Of a stretch of DNA of 64,000 nucleotides, positions 32,145 to 44,505 are shown one piece after another. The position numbers and the translations under genes are program-made. Source of the DNA: Malus domestica (lineage: Eukaryota > Streptophyta > Magnoliopsida > Rosales > Rosaceae); assembly GCF_042453785.1 (NCBI RefSeq), contig NC_091675.1, forward strand, positions 942,501-1,006,500. Reading direction: 5' to 3'. Within the stretch, counting starts at the first letter, position 1; every line of letters starts with the position of its first letter. A model generated the notes under the pieces. It did not search any database. It was not told where the DNA came from and saw only the letters and a program-made list of their open reading frames with translations.

Positions 32145-35100
32145 ATGGCAACATCATCAGAGAAAGTTTCAAAAAACGAAACTATGGATACCAACCCAAT
32201 TCAACGTTTGAGCTCAGTGCTCCTAAACGAATTCAACTATCTGCCTTGGTCACGAGCTATTTCTCTCGCTCTTGGAGGACATGGAAAGCTCCAGTTCATT
32301 CAAAAGGATGATATCATGCCCGAAACAACTTCACAAGATTATGCAGCATGGGTGTCCCAAGATCAACTTATCATGTCTTGGCTGTTGAATTCTATGGAAC
32401 CAAAGATGGCTGAGATTTTCAGTTATTCAGTATCATCTCACCACCTTTGGATTTCTGTACGAGACATGTATGGAGATCTAAACAATGCTGCGCGAGTCTT
32501 CCAGCTGAAGAAAGATCTTACAGAATTACAACAGGGAAATCTCTCTTTTGTTCAACATCTTGGCAACTTGAAGGCCAAATGGAATGAATTGGATCTCTAC
32601 AGACCTCATACCACGGACACAACCATTCTTTTAAAGCGTGCTGAAGAAGACAAAGTGTTCCAGTTGCTTGCCAGCATCGGACCAGAATATGAGGACCTTA
32701 AAAGTCATCTCTTGATGACACCTGAACTTCCCACCTTCCAGATGGTCTGCAACGTTATTCAACGCGAAGAAATAAGGAAGAAGGTCATGAATGCAGTCGT
32801 TATCGTTGGAGAATCAGATCTTAGGCCATCAGAAGCAAGAGCATTCACCTCTTCCAGACTATACAAGGGAAAACGACCAGACTTAAAGTGTTCTCACTGT
32901 GTGAAAATAGGTCGTCCAGGCATTGGACACATAAAAGAAAAGTGCTGGATTCTTCATCCAGAACTTAAACCCAAGTTCAATGATGATGGAAGAGCACCAA
33001 GAAACCAAATGAAGCCTGCCTACACTCCTCAAGGAAACCTTGTTTGTGACAATGTCTCCAAAAATGTGATGAACTCTTCTTCTAGTCCCATTACTCTCAT
33101 AAATGAATTTGCTAACTTCTTGCAACAGAAACAAGGAACAACAAATCATGAAAATCCTGCAGCCATGCTCGGCAAGTTTGCTGGCTTCCTCGAACAATCA
33201 AGCTCAGTGTCACAAAATGATGTGCCAGGTATTGTTGCAACTATTTCCACTGCATTGGATCTTAGTAGTAGCCGTGGTTTTTGGATAGTCGACTCAGGAG
33301 CTTCTGATCACATGACTAACGATGCATCTTTACTAAATGATTTTCAAAACTTCTCCACTCCTTCTTTTGTCTCCGTAGCTAATGGCACCAAAGTTCGTAT
33401 AGTAGGCATAGGAAAACTCAAAATCTTCTCAAGTAAAAAGGAATCCCTTGTCATGCATGTCCCTTCCTTTCCTTTCAAGTTGCTGTCAGTAGGAAGAATA
33501 ACACAATTGCTAAATTGTCTTGCAATTTTTTCCACTCACTGTGTGATTTTCCAGGACCGAGTTTCGAAGGAAACGATTGGTAAAGGTTTCTTCCTCAATG
33601 GACTGTACTATGTCAACTTCTCTTCAAGTTTTCCAAAAGGTTTCTACGTAAACTCAAACACAGTAAACAAGGAGCAGCTGTGGCACATGAGATTAGCTCA
33701 TCCTTCTTCCCATGTTATGTCTTTTATTTTTCCTAGTTTCTGTAAAGAGATTTCAGATTGTGAAGTTTGTCAAAAATCTAAGTCCACCAGGTTACCCTTT
33801 CCCCATTCTCTCTCTAGAGCTACCAAAGTTTTTGAAATTGTCAATTCCGACATTTGGGGACCTGCAACCTTAGAGTCTTTTGATGGCTACAGATTCTTTA
33901 TATCTTTCATTGATGATTTCTCTAGAACTACCTTTGTGTATTTACTTAAATTCAAGCACGAAGCTTTCCAGTGTTTCAAAAATTTTCATAACTTAGTTCA
34001 AAATCATTTTAACTCTAATATTGGCATCTTAAGGTCTGATAATGGCTTTGAGTATACTTCCAAAATCATGACAACTTACTTAAGTAAGCATGGAATCTTG
34101 CAACAAACTAGTTGTGTAGGAACACCACAACAAAATGGCATTTCAGAAAGGAAGAACCGTGATTTGCTTGAGAAAACACGATCACTAATGTTACAAGCAA
34201 ATCTTCCAAAGAAGTTCTGGTCTCAAGCTATACAAACCGCTACATACATCATAAATCGACTTCCTAGCAGAATCTTGAAGTTTAAATCTCCTTGTCAAAT
34301 TCTCAAGGGGAGAGATATTGACATAAGTCATCTCTGTGTGTTTGGATGTGTGTGCTATGTGCATATTCAAACTATTCACCGAGATAAACTTGATCCAAGG
34401 GCTATCAAGTGTGCATTCGTAGGCTACTCAACTTCCCAAAAGGGATACAAATGCTATGATTCTAAGACCAGAAAGGTGTTTGTATCCAGGGATGTACGGT
34501 TTGATGAGACACACTTCTTCTTTCAGAAGCATGATGATGAACCTCAGGGGGAGCTCTCATATGAAGTGTTTCCCACTCCTTTCGTCCTTGATGATCCAAG
34601 GCTGTCAACACCGCACAATGAAGCAATTGAGATAGAGCCAGCCCATGAAAATATGGAAGCAAATAATGAAGAAGTCATCCACGAAATGAGAGACCCCCTT
34701 GAACAACCTACTCAACTTACTCATCCACGAATGAATCCTTCTCGAAACAGACAACCTCCAGCCAGGCTTGATGATTTTGAAATCTACATGCCTAGATATC
34801 CTATTGGACAAATGGTTTACCATAGCAAGACCTCCCCATCTCATGCAGCATTTGTCACTAAGTTATCTCAACACTCGGAGCCTCGATCCTTCGAAGAGGC
34901 AAACCAATCTCCTGTATGGAGATGTGCTATGCTTGAGGAACTGAAGGCACTCGAAGAAACTAAAACTTGGAGCATTGTTTCTCTGCCAAAAGATCAACGT
35001 GTGGTTGGGGCAAGATGGATTTACAAGACAAAATTTAACTCAGATGGAACCATCCAGCGGCACAAGGCAAGGTTAGTTGCAAGGGGCTTCACGCAAACCT

Positions 35101-36413
35101 ACGGGGTATATTACAAAGAAACCTTTGCCCCGGTGGCAAAGATGAACACAGTTAGAGTTCTTCTTTCGGTGGCTATCAATTCACAATGGTCTCTACATCA
35201 AATGGATGTAAAAAACGCTTTTCTTCATGGAGAGTTGGAAGAAGAAGTGTACATGCGCCTACCACCTGGTCATGAACGAGAGAAGGAACAAGGAGTAGTA
35301 TGCAAGCTTCACAAGGCCATCTACGGTCTCAAGCAATCTCCAAGGGCTTAGTACTCAAAACTAAGCTCTGTCCTTATGTCATCCGGTTTTAAACGAAGCA
35401 ATGCAGATTCTTCAATGTTCACTAGGCTTGGCACACATGGAAGATTGGTGGTACTTGTTTATGTTGATGATCTCATTGTCACCAGAGATAATCCAGAAGA
35501 AATCAATGCTCTCAAAGCCACCTTACATTCAACATTCTCAATCAAAGATCTCGGCAGACTTAGATACTTTCTCGGAATCGAAATGGATCAATCTCCAACG
35601 GGGTTGTTTCTAAATCAACAAAAGTACGTTCTCGATCTTTTAGAAGAAGCCAATATGATGCATTGCAAACCTGCTAAAACACCTCTACCAATAAATTTCA
35701 AGCATGAAACCTCAGGCATCCAGCTTGAAAATGCATCGGAGTATCAAAGGTTGGTAGGAAAACTTATCTATTTGACTATAACTCGACCTGACATTGCTTA
35801 TGCTGTTAGCTTTGTCAGCCAGTTCATGCATTCTCCCACATCTCATCATCTGCAACTAGTTAAAAGGATCCTTCGATACTTAAAAAGCTCAATGTCTACC
35901 GGGATTTTCATGCAAAACAACGGACACTTCACCATTGAAGAATACACAGACTCTGATTGGGCAGGCAACGTCCTCGATCGCAAGTCCACAACTGGTTACT
36001 GCACTCTTGTAGGTGGTAACCTCGTCACGTGGAAGAGCAAAAAGCAATCCGTTGTAGCTCGGTCCAGCGCAGAAGCTGAGTACCGTGCAATGGCATCTAC
36101 TGCATGCGAACTAATTTGGCTAAAGAGTTTGCTACATGATCTTGACATCATCTCTTCCAAGCCAATTCTCCTCCACTGTGACAATCAAACAGCGATGCAT
36201 ATTGCTGCCAACCCCGTCTTTCATGAACGAACAAAGCATATCGAGGTTGACTGTCATTTCGTCCGCAACCAAGTCCAGTCCAAGCTGTTACAAACTGTAT
36301 TTGTACGCTCCAGTGATCAACTAGCCGATGTGTTCACCAAGCCCCTTCCTTCTTCTCAACTTGATCGTATTCTCTTCAAGCTTGGATCCAGAAAATCTCT
36401 CGATCCAGCTTGA
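32145..36413 (+). pseudogene. Copia gag-pol polyprotein, interrupted by one in-frame stop
   Basis: The frame opens before 32145, but ATG 32145 (MATSSEKV) is the likely start. Order of parts: gag ([14 protein letters not shown]), a CCHC knuckle with an insertion (CSHC...GHIKEKC, about 32889-32945), protease ([11 protein letters not shown], about 33283), pre-integrase (LWHMRLAHP), integrase with its Asp, Asp and Glu ([22 protein letters not shown]), reverse transcriptase ([12 protein letters not shown] at 35460-35471) and RNase H (YTDSDWAGN, VARSSAEAEYRA). Integrase before reverse transcriptase identifies copia. A TAG at 35349-35351 stops the frame inside reverse transcriptase, upstream of YVDD, and the same frame continues to 36413. 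Everything else looks intact. Confidence 0.93.
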
Positions 36414-36420
36414 GGGGGAG

Positions 36421-36719
36421 TATTGAATATTATTGAATATTCTTTAAACCCTAATAGCTGTATTGAATATTCTTTAAACCCTAATAGCTGTAAAGCTGTG
36501 TTAAGCTAGGGTTTAGTGAGCTGTGTTATTCCCTCTTCGGTGTAAAGCTTGTTAATAGCTCTAAAGCTTGTGTTAGAGAGTGTGGAGGTCATCATACTCT
36601 CATGCTTGCTTAGCTGCCATTGTCCCCTACTCTCCTCTCTCTTTCCCGATTATTCTTCTATTTATGCTTAATCTTGTAACTGTTTTCATATAATGAAATA
36701 TACATTAAGGTTTTCTATA
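36421..36719 (+). repeat. 3' LTR of the copia element (299 bp)
   Basis: Identical to the 5' LTR except for three substitutions and the missing 13-base duplication. Confidence 0.95.
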
Positions 36720-36724
36720 AGTAC

Positions 36725-36870
36725 AGTACCATAAGGGCGATATCGTTTCAAGTTAGAGGAGGAGAGATCCCAAAGTGCCACCATTGCGTCTTCTGATGCA
36801 GAGACCATTAGCTTACAAGTTACAACCAGTGGAATAAGAAACAGCATTACACTGCAAACAAAATTAGGTC
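36725..36870 (-). pseudogene. DSE1-derived fragment (last exon)
   Basis: On the minus strand it reads TGTAATGCTGTTTCTTATTC, then after a small insertion KLMVSASEDAMVALWDLSSS. This is the counterpart of the last exon of the intact WD40 gene at 51432-51530 ([20 protein letters not shown]), followed by a similar 3' UTR. An insertion with a stop breaks the frame. It marks the far end of the GLOX copy 2 duplication unit. Confidence 0.8.
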
Positions 36871-37337
36871 CAGGAAAAAGACCGACAATAACACGAAGAA
36901 CAATACTTATATTAGCATTAATACGGACCCATGCTAATTGAAGATTTGCATATACCACATCTTTGTAAGTAATATATGATTATGCACTGGCTGTAAGACA
37001 GACCACAAATCACTTTGAGAATCAATTAACTTGGAAGCCAAGTTATTGGACTCTTAAGTAATTCCATTTACAAAATAATTGACGACTCAAAATTGGTCTA
37101 ACACTGGCGCCAAAATTTTGTGAAAATAACGAACGACAACTTTATTCATCAGTTTAGATACAAAGTTACAAACTTCGCAATTTCGGTAAAAAAAATACAA
37201 AAGAAAATTTAAAGCACAACTTGATCGAAATTACATGTAACAAGTAAGCATTTTTAGCTAGCTTTTTTTTTGTTTTTTGTCAACGAAAAAAAATGTACCT
37301 TATATTATACACACTGTAAAATGTACCTTCAAATTTC
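36871..37337. other. 3' flank of GLOX copy 3
   Basis: Similar to the 3' flank of copy 4 (for instance ATGATTATGCACT at about 36975 and 44656, and GATCGAAATTACATGTAACA at 37223, near-copy at 45141). No gene. Confidence 0.5.
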
Positions 37338-38948
37338 TCAGTAAATTTTAACAAAGATGCCCTCACTTGGAATTTGCTGATGAACCACGTACAAAATGTA
37401 GTATCCGGAAGGCGCGAGATTTCCCGAAGGTGGCGTCGTCACTTGAGCTTCATACGTTGTTGGCCCTACCTGATGTGTGTTCTCTGCACCCAGAACCAAC
37501 AACCTTTGATTCATCGAGAATGAATGCGTGCTAAATGGAGGAGCCACCATCGTCACTGACACTGAATTCATTGCAAACCTGCCCGCAAGCGAGAATTGAA
37601 CGGTTAACTTTCTTCCATAACGGATTTTGGCTTGGTTTCGGGGCGCAATGATTGTAGGACGCAAATCCGCATATTTAGCATCGAGATACTCAGGACTAAA
37701 TGCCTCTAACCTCAATTCTGTTGGGAAAAGCACGTTGCTGCCAAACTGGTATTTGTCGTGGGGGTTACTACCTCCCACGACTACTCTACCGTCACGTACC
37801 AATAATGCTGAGGAATGGTACATTCGCGGTATAGTCGTAGGGTTTTGTTGTTCGAACCGTGACCCGATTGCATTATCAGGTTGGTACACAACTGGGTTGA
37901 GAACGGGATTACGCCCGATTTCCCAACCCGCAGCTCCAGACGATGCACCGTTAATGATTAAAACAGTGCTGTCAGGGAGCAATATCATGTCACCCATGAC
38001 CCTGGCTTGAGGCATGGTTTCAACAATCCACTGTGGATTAGGGTCCGTTATTTTGATCCGAGCGCATGTGTTTAGAGCTTCCACAAAAACACCCTTATTT
38101 GCCTGGGAAAAAGACCCTTTTGGAGCTCCACCGCAAACCAAAACCTCAGCCTCAACAGCTGGAGCCGTCAAGTTTTTTAACGGCAGCAACACGGCTGAAC
38201 CCGTGCTAGGGTAAGACCTCGGGTCGCCGCCGGGTATTTGCGGGTAGGTTTTGACGACGGCGTTCTTCACGTAATCCAACAAAATAGCTCGATTGTTAGC
38301 GAAAATAAATAAGTTGCCATCGGGGTTGAGAAAAACAAAAGGGTATAGATTGTTTTCTTGGCCAGGGTCATTGGTCTGCGAAAGGAACGGCAAGCTGTAG
38401 ACATTGCTTGTAGACTCGGTCTTCGGAGAAAATTCATAGTTGAACTGCCCCCTGCCGCCAATGATAATCTCGCGTCCATCGGGCAGCATATGATTAGTGG
38501 CGTACCAACGGCGAACGGCTAAACCGTCCACAGTTTCTTTCCAATCACAACCCGTGCAGGGCGTGAAAACTCTAACGCGGCGCTCTCCACTGTTGAAGCC
38601 GCCGGTTTGGATTAAGTTTCCGTAGGCGTCCATTGAACCGGAGGAGCACCAGACGTCGGACAAGACCGTGAGCGGGCGGAGGGCATTGGTTTGGACGACG
38701 AACTCGGCGGAGTGGGCGGTGCAGTCGTTGTTGACACAGTTACCATTGGCTAAAGACAAGTTGGATTTGCCGAAGTCGGTGCGGTCGAACATGACGATGC
38801 GGTCGTTTTTGAAGAGCTGCATGTGCATGGCGGAAATGCCAACGTTTTTCAACACTTGCCATTTGCCACCGGCAGCGTGGGCCGTCAGAACAGAGAAATT
38901 AAATGTTAACAGCAGAAGTGAAAGATCAATGAGACTAATTGTCTTCAT
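37338..38948 (-). CDS. GLOX: Aldehyde oxidase GLOX-like protein, copy 3 (536 aa)
   Basis: Intronless secreted copper-radical oxidase, closest to copy 4 over its whole length. The signal peptide occupies residues 1-25 (VLTAHA|AGGKW). Ligands: Cys101 (DVWCSSGS), Tyr149 (RRWYATNH), Tyr377-His378 (RMYHSSA) and His475 (THSFSMNQR). Shared traits with copy 4 include FKNDRIV in place of LHNDRVV, AEFVVQT, ILLPDSTVL and the C-terminus IPSEGIFV. Unusual points are MDAYGNL where the others have a Pro-containing turn, and a Ser (NYEFSPK) where the other three have Tyr. Neither is a known ligand. The protein should be active. The upstream block and promoter are homologous to those of copies 2 and 4. Confidence 0.92.
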   Translation of the reverse strand: MKTISLIDLSLLLLTFNFSVLTAHAAGGKWQVLKNVGISAMHMQLFKNDRIVMFDRTDFGKSNLSLANGNCVNNDCTAHSAEFVVQTNALRPLTVLSDVWCSSGSMDAYGNLIQTGGFNSGERRVRVFTPCTGCDWKETVDGLAVRRWYATNHMLPDGREIIIGGRGQFNYEFSPKTESTSNVYSLPFLSQTNDPGQENNLYPFVFLNPDGNLFIFANNRAILLDYVKNAVVKTYPQIPGGDPRSYPSTGSAVLLPLKNLTAPAVEAEVLVCGGAPKGSFSQANKGVFVEALNTCARIKITDPNPQWIVETMPQARVMGDMILLPDSTVLIINGASSGAAGWEIGRNPVLNPVVYQPDNAIGSRFEQQNPTTIPRMYHSSALLVRDGRVVVGGSNPHDKYQFGSNVLFPTELRLEAFSPEYLDAKYADLRPTIIAPRNQAKIRYGRKLTVQFSLAGRFAMNSVSVTMVAPPFSTHSFSMNQRLLVLGAENTHQVGPTTYEAQVTTPPSGNLAPSGYYILYVVHQQIPSEGIFVKIY

Positions 38949-39040
38949 TCTTTCTTAGATTTTGCTTACGTACGTGGTCTTTTTGAATCTCTTAATTTGT
39001 GCTTTTAGCTTTGTGGGTCTGTCTCAACTCATTACCTTGA

Positions 39041-39072
39041 GCTCCTTAAATACTAGGGTTTGAGCTACCCAT
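39041..39072 (-). promoter_or_regulatory. Core promoter of GLOX copy 3
   Basis: Minus-strand GTAGCTCAAACCCTAGTATT followed by TAAGGAGC. TATTTAAGG is at 39044-39052, about 100 bases before the start codon. Nearly the same block as at copies 2 and 4. Confidence 0.65.
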
Positions 39073-40198
39073 TCGTATATTATATACCTGTGGGACAAGT
39101 TGTCCGGTAAGTGAAAAGGACTGCTGTTGAAGAGCAATTCACAATGGGAATGCTAACTAGGTCTTCTTCTTTTTATTTTTATAATTATATTTGTTAAATG
39201 TTTATTCTTTCGTTGGTTGATCAATTTCTTGTTCATATGATAGTTATAATTAATCTTATCTAATTCTTTCGTTGGGTTGATGAACTTTGTTTCGTCTTTT
39301 TAATTTCTAGTTCGTATGCGATGTAAACATGAAAAAAAAAGCAGTTTAATGCATACATTTATAATTAGAGACAAAATATGAACTTACGATTACTTGTTTG
39401 GGTTAAAAATCTAAATATAGTCTTGAAGAGTGAACTATATGTTTCGAATTTTAATTATTAGCTTCTTAATTTTGAACTTAATTTCCAGTTGGATGATGTT
39501 ATTATTTGTGCATGATTTAGAAATTTTTGTTTATATACGTTCATTTTTGGCAAGCAAATTTCAATGTGCATTGCAGAAGCTGCTCTTGTTAGGTTACTAC
39601 TAAGATCAGAACGATAATATTAATTAGATTCTTATCATTAAAATTGATACTAATTTGGTGAGCCCTCTTGGTCATGCATGGCTCTAATATTCCATTTGGT
39701 AGATATCCATTGCACTTCTCTTTATTTTCTGGACATTTGGTCTGTATTAATTGTAAAATCTTGCAACCTAATAATAATGCAAAGGTTGTCCAGTACATGT
39801 ATGGCTGAGGGAGTTGACAAGGTGACAGCAATATATATTATATTCCAGTAACTAAATATAAAGCTAGGTCAAACCTCCCTGCGATCAAAGCTTTGTCGTC
39901 TTATATATTCTCATAATTCTTATTCTTATTTTTAGTTAGGTCAATCTTATAATTATGATACCAAAGAGTTATATTATCGATACAGGATGCTAAGACATAT
40001 TGATAAAATTTAAGAAAAACGGTCTAGCACCGATGTTAATTGTTTCCAACTTAATCACATGAAGCTTTAAGAGGTGTAAAGTTTTATCTTAAAAGACCAG
40101 TGTAATTAGAAATGAAATCATTTGTATGTAAATCGTAATTTGTTTTGTCAAATCTCCGATGCGGAATTTTCAATACGCATCCTCACGTAGAACTATAT
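39073..40198. other. Upstream region of GLOX copy 3
   Basis: Collinear with the upstream DNA of copies 2 and 4. TTGTAAAATCTTGCAAC and GGACATTTGGTCT near 39730 recur near 47680-47715 upstream of copy 4. No gene. Confidence 0.5.
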
Positions 40199-41103
40199 GG
40201 GTGCGTTTGTTGCACCGGACTATCTCGGACTGGACTAGCTTCAGGAACTAAGCTGGACTGGCTTAGACTAGACTAAGCTGGACTAACTTAGTAAGACGTT
40301 TGGTGCAGTATCGGACTAAGTTGGACTAAGTTTTTGGCCATTTTTAATTCACTTAAAAATTAAACAAAAATTAATAATAAAAGGGGTGAAGTCTGGAGAT
40401 GAATGGAACCAAGAACATTTTCTTTCCCTTCCTTCCTATATCCTTCATCGTTTATCTCTTCCCCATCATTTTCTCTCTGTTAAATCCTACATCAGTCTCT
40501 TAATTTTCTTCATCGATTAAGAGAATTTGTATTGGGGTATTGGAATCCAAATTACCTCGCTGTCAAAATGCAGAGCCTTTATACAATCAAGATCTGGTTT
40601 GCATACTAGAAGCTTTTCACAATCAACATCCAAATCTTCCATCCCTCTCCTTTGCACTTGAAATTCGTGAGCATATCTGGAAGATGGGGTGAGTTTGTGG
40701 TTTGGAGGTCTTGCCCTTCGATTTTCAAAATCCCCAAATCAAATAAAAAAAATCTCAGCCCTCTCAATTCCAAAGACCCAACCCTCCCGAGAACTCCTCC
40801 AATTTTCAAAAAGCCAACTTCCCGATTCCAAGCACCACCGACGGCCTGGCCATGATGACAACGATGCAGAAAAAGAAGCGAAGCCCGTGAACTGGAACTG
40901 GATGTTCGCCTCGTTTCCGTAGTCCTGCTTAATACCAAGTGAAAGCAGGGGACTAGCTAATGAGGTTTAGCGAAGAGCGGAGTGCCTCGTAGTCGAGGCG
41001 AGTCCCACTTATTCTAGTCCAGAGCCTTACCAAACATAGGATTATAGTCTTATTTAAGTTAGTCCAAGCCAGTCTCTCCTAAGGAGGTGTAACAAACACC
41101 CCC
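40199..41103. mobile_element. Non-autonomous TIR transposon (about 905 bp), Harbinger-like
   Basis: 18-base inverted ends GGGTGCGTTTGTTGCACC and GGGGGTGTTTGTTACACC (right end reversed), flanked by TAT on both sides (40196-40198, 41104-41106). The subterminal regions hold many short GGACTAAG/CTTAGTCC-type repeats. The middle (40600-40925) is less AT-rich and partly open on both strands, but I see no transposase or other family there. It interrupts the block shared by GLOX copies 2 and 3. Confidence 0.65.
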
Positions 41104-43455
41104 TATTTTTACTAGGACACACGTAAAGAGAACTTCCGCATCAAGGAAGGAAAGATAAGCACGTGATACTATGCACTTGGAACAAACCAAGTAATAGGGT
41201 CCAAAAAGAATACAAACTCAGTATTCAATTCCAAACAAAACTCACTCTCATACCATATAGAAAAAGAATATCACAGCAACTTGTGAACTTCATTGATACA
41301 TTGTAAATATATACAACGAGTTCTCTTGTACAATAAGAAATTCTATAATATAGGAATGGAATCAAGTATCGATACAATTTCAATTGCATGTAAAATTTTC
41401 TAATACATATTGAATTTCTAACATATACCCATATCATCTAAGTTATTTCTGACAGAAAAGGCCATTCCTGTATTCACTAATATTTCAATTTAACAAATAC
41501 CTTAACATCCAAGCAAAAGCTTTGAATATATAGACGTGCAAAGAAAGAGGCTTTGGGCATAAACGGCCAGCCATAATCGAATCCTATCTAAATAAAGAGG
41601 CTTTTGGCTTTAATATACATGTACTGTGTCCTAATAATAATATATCGATGGGCCGATCTCTCTCTTCCTATGGACTGCACATGTTGTAAATATATACCTT
41701 AACATCCTAGCAATAATGCATGGCATATAATTGCTGCCGACAATGCCGATCTAAGGTTTTTTTTTTGTATAGCTTGGGGCCGGCAGCGCCTGTTCCTAAA
41801 GCCAAATACCGAAGTACGAGCCCTATGTCCTGTACTGTAAATTTATTTTATTTTGAAGTCATGCAGCTGTAACTTGAGTCTTGTAACAATAAGATTAAGT
41901 AGCGGTGCGGTTTTGATCTCTACAGATTATTTTCTTCTAATATTTAATAATTTAACTTATTAACATTTAAAAATAATAATATTGAGTACAGACTAATTTA
42001 CTTGATCAATCGCATGCCTTGAATGTATGGATCATCGATATTATATTTTATATTTAGCATCAGGTTATGATTCTGAACAAATTATATGATTAAAGAAAGA
42101 AAGCGATTATCTAGTTTTCTTCTTCTCAATTTTGTACAGATTTGTGTGCATAACTATTTCTTGCACTCAAACATAAACTTTTTTTAAGCTTCAATTCATA
42201 ATGAAATAATACTCAATATAAACTTTTTTAAGCTACATATCATAATTATCTAGTATTGGGTATTTTTTGACAAATTCTCAGATCCATTTTCCAACATTTT
42301 TATAGAGAAACGAATATGACAGTAAATGAAATATATACATATTATATTAATTAATTAGAAAAACATGACAAAGTCAAATCATTATCCATTAATCCTTTAC
42401 TGTTATTAGATTAGATATTCCTTAGTTTATTTTGATGATTTTATATGCATATATACGGTTGAGGAAGATCAATCAGAATGTCTTTGATACGGTTGGTCAC
42501 GCACATACATTCTTCCAATAAGTTTATAATGTACTTCATTCCGATCTTATTCTCACAATAATTGAAAATCGACCAGGCTAGTTTTAACATTATCATCTCA
42601 AATGGTCGGCACGTCTCAGACTGAGACTCAGTATTATTCAATATATATCCACCATGCGTATTCGTATGTATCGTGTGTGTGTGTGTGTGTGCTGTAGCTT
42701 TGTAACATTCTGTGTGTGAAAATTCTTAGTACCTTTATTTTCTGTTTTGGTCGAAGAATATTCTTAATTAGTTCGAGAACATCGTGAAAGTTTCCTCACT
42801 TATTATATCTGGAATTTAAATTAAGCTCTTAATTCATGAATCTGAAGAATGATTAGCAGCCATGCGTGCTTGCAAGTAGACAGAACCACCAAACTGTACT
42901 AGACTACTAGTCAGACCTTTGATGCAAGGAGACAAAACCATTGCTGTTGGAGAGACAAAAATATAATGGAAGCAATAGTATTTGAGGAAGGACTTAGAAA
43001 ATTAAACGCTTTTAAAATGACATAGCTTAATTATCTAGCTATGTACCAATCAATATATTGTTGGTCTTCTCACTCTTTGTTTAGCCTAATCAATACCTGC
43101 AAAGACTTTCTTGACAAGAATTGGCAATGCGAATTTATATTTACTGAGAGAGGAGAATAAAGTTTTGTTTTCATGCTGTTGAGAATATGCTTTTGATAGA
43201 GCAGAGAATAAAGCTTAATTATCCAGGAATGTTAATTACTGTTTAGAGTTTTGGTTTGTTGAGTTTAGTCCAACCCCTCAAACCGAAAATTAAATTAAAG
43301 ATATTGATATACTAATTAATAAACAAAACGTTTCCAACATATAATTTAGACTTGATTTTTTTTCCACTTTGATAACCAGGACCATAGACATATCCAGTCT
43401 TCTCAGCTGATCAGCTAGTTTCATCGTTTTCACAGTAAGAATATATTATTGTATT
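41104..43455. other. Duplicated upstream block of GLOX copy 3
   Basis: Collinear with 23990-27500. Landmarks: GAGGCTTTGGGCATAAACGG (41546), TGCCGACAATGCCGATCTA (41735), CACATACATTCTTCCAATAA (42500), AAAATTAAACGCTTTTAAAAT (42997; also at 26774). A (TG)n run lies at 42673-42691. No coding region is conserved between the copies, so the block is probably regulatory or neutral. Confidence 0.6.
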
Positions 43456-43603
43456 GGGGTGTGATATCCACACACCCCATTTTACTTCTCACACACTCTT
43501 TTAATTTTCGGCCGTCGGATTAGATCAATTAAAGAAGATCAACGGACATAAATTAATAGGGGGTGTGTGAGAAGTAATTTGGGGTGTGTGGATAGCACAC
43601 CCC
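43456..43603. mobile_element. MITE (148 bp) with perfect 8-base target duplication
   Basis: Inverted ends of about 40 bases: GGGGTGTGATATCCACACAC on the left and GGGGTGTGCTATCCACACAC on the right (reversed), continuing into ACTTCTCACAC. ATTGTATT flanks both sides (43448-43455 and 43604-43611). The 8-base duplication points to a hAT-type origin. Confidence 0.85.
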
Positions 43604-44505
43604 ATTGTATTCTACACGACATTGAAGTTTATAATAATAAATTATTAGTTTCTATTATTGAAATTAAGTCAATAAGATTATTTTCTCTTCACCTTTTGTT
43701 TGATTCACTTTGCTTTTGGTCAGAAGAATATAGGTCATTAATTAAGAAGAAGGATTAGAAGGATTAGAGATTAACTAGAAAAGTAGTTAGGTAGGCACTC
43801 TATTTCCACAAGCCACAAGCAACAAGGTTCAACTTGATGAAGTAATTAACATTAATTAATTACTGGAGACAATTGGCAGATTCCAATCGTGTTTGAATTT
43901 TGCATCCAATATGCATGACTTGTTCATATGGAGTTTCTCCGAGTGGGTGTTTCCAAAAGGCGTTTCAAGACTGTTAATTCAAATATTTGGCAACGACACA
44001 TAAACAATTTGTGACTGTACAAAAAAAAAAACTTTTACTTTCTCTCTTTTAAGTTCAAAAGAAACTTGAGGTTCAAAGAAAACGAGCAACACGTGTGATC
44101 GTTGGATTTTACACGTAGGATATTATGTTCTAAGCATCTGAAATCATGAAGAAAGTTGAGGTTATACTATAAAACGAATTGGTAATATGAGAAATATATC
44201 AACCTCTTATAAGCCGTTGCATGATTTAGTCCTCCACTGTTACGAGACATTGTCCTCACATTCTCACATTCAAAGCATTGCTTGTTTGTTATAGGAGTTC
44301 CGAAATCTACGTAGTTTTGTACCAAAAAGAAATGATTTTGCACATTATTCATGTCGCACGATAAATTCTAGGTAACTGACTCATGTCGCACATACGATAA
44401 ATCATTGTTTATAAACACATTCTATCTTAAATATCATATAGCGACAAAATGGAAACCTGTTAGTTCAATTTCAACATCCGATAAATGCCTCTAATTAATA
44501 TTGTC
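43604..44505. other. Far part of the duplicated upstream block (GLOX copy 3)
   Basis: TAGTTAGGTAGGCACTCT at 43783 and AAGTAATTAACATTAATTAA at 43841 match 27893 and 27951. No gene. Confidence 0.55.

Larger units (their letters stand above)
31751..36719 (+). mobile_element. Near-complete Ty1/copia retrotransposon with TA...TA LTR ends
   Basis: Both LTRs (31751-32062 and 36421-36719), a tRNA-Met primer site (TGGTATCAGAGC, 32063-32074), a polypurine tract (GAGGGGGAG just before 36421) and a 5-base target duplication AGTAC (31746-31750 and 36720-36724) are all present. The LTRs begin TATTGAATATT and end TTTTCTATA, not the usual TG...CA. They differ by three substitutions and one 13-base duplication in the 5' copy, so the insertion is recent. 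The only lesion seen in the single gag-pol frame is one in-frame stop. It is inserted in a DSE1-derived fragment between GLOX copies 2 and 3. Confidence 0.95.

Noticed and set aside
40606-40938. 110-codon minus-strand open frame inside the Harbinger-like element
   Set aside because: No recognisable domain; overlapping frames on the other strand are equally open. Kept only as a question in the findings.
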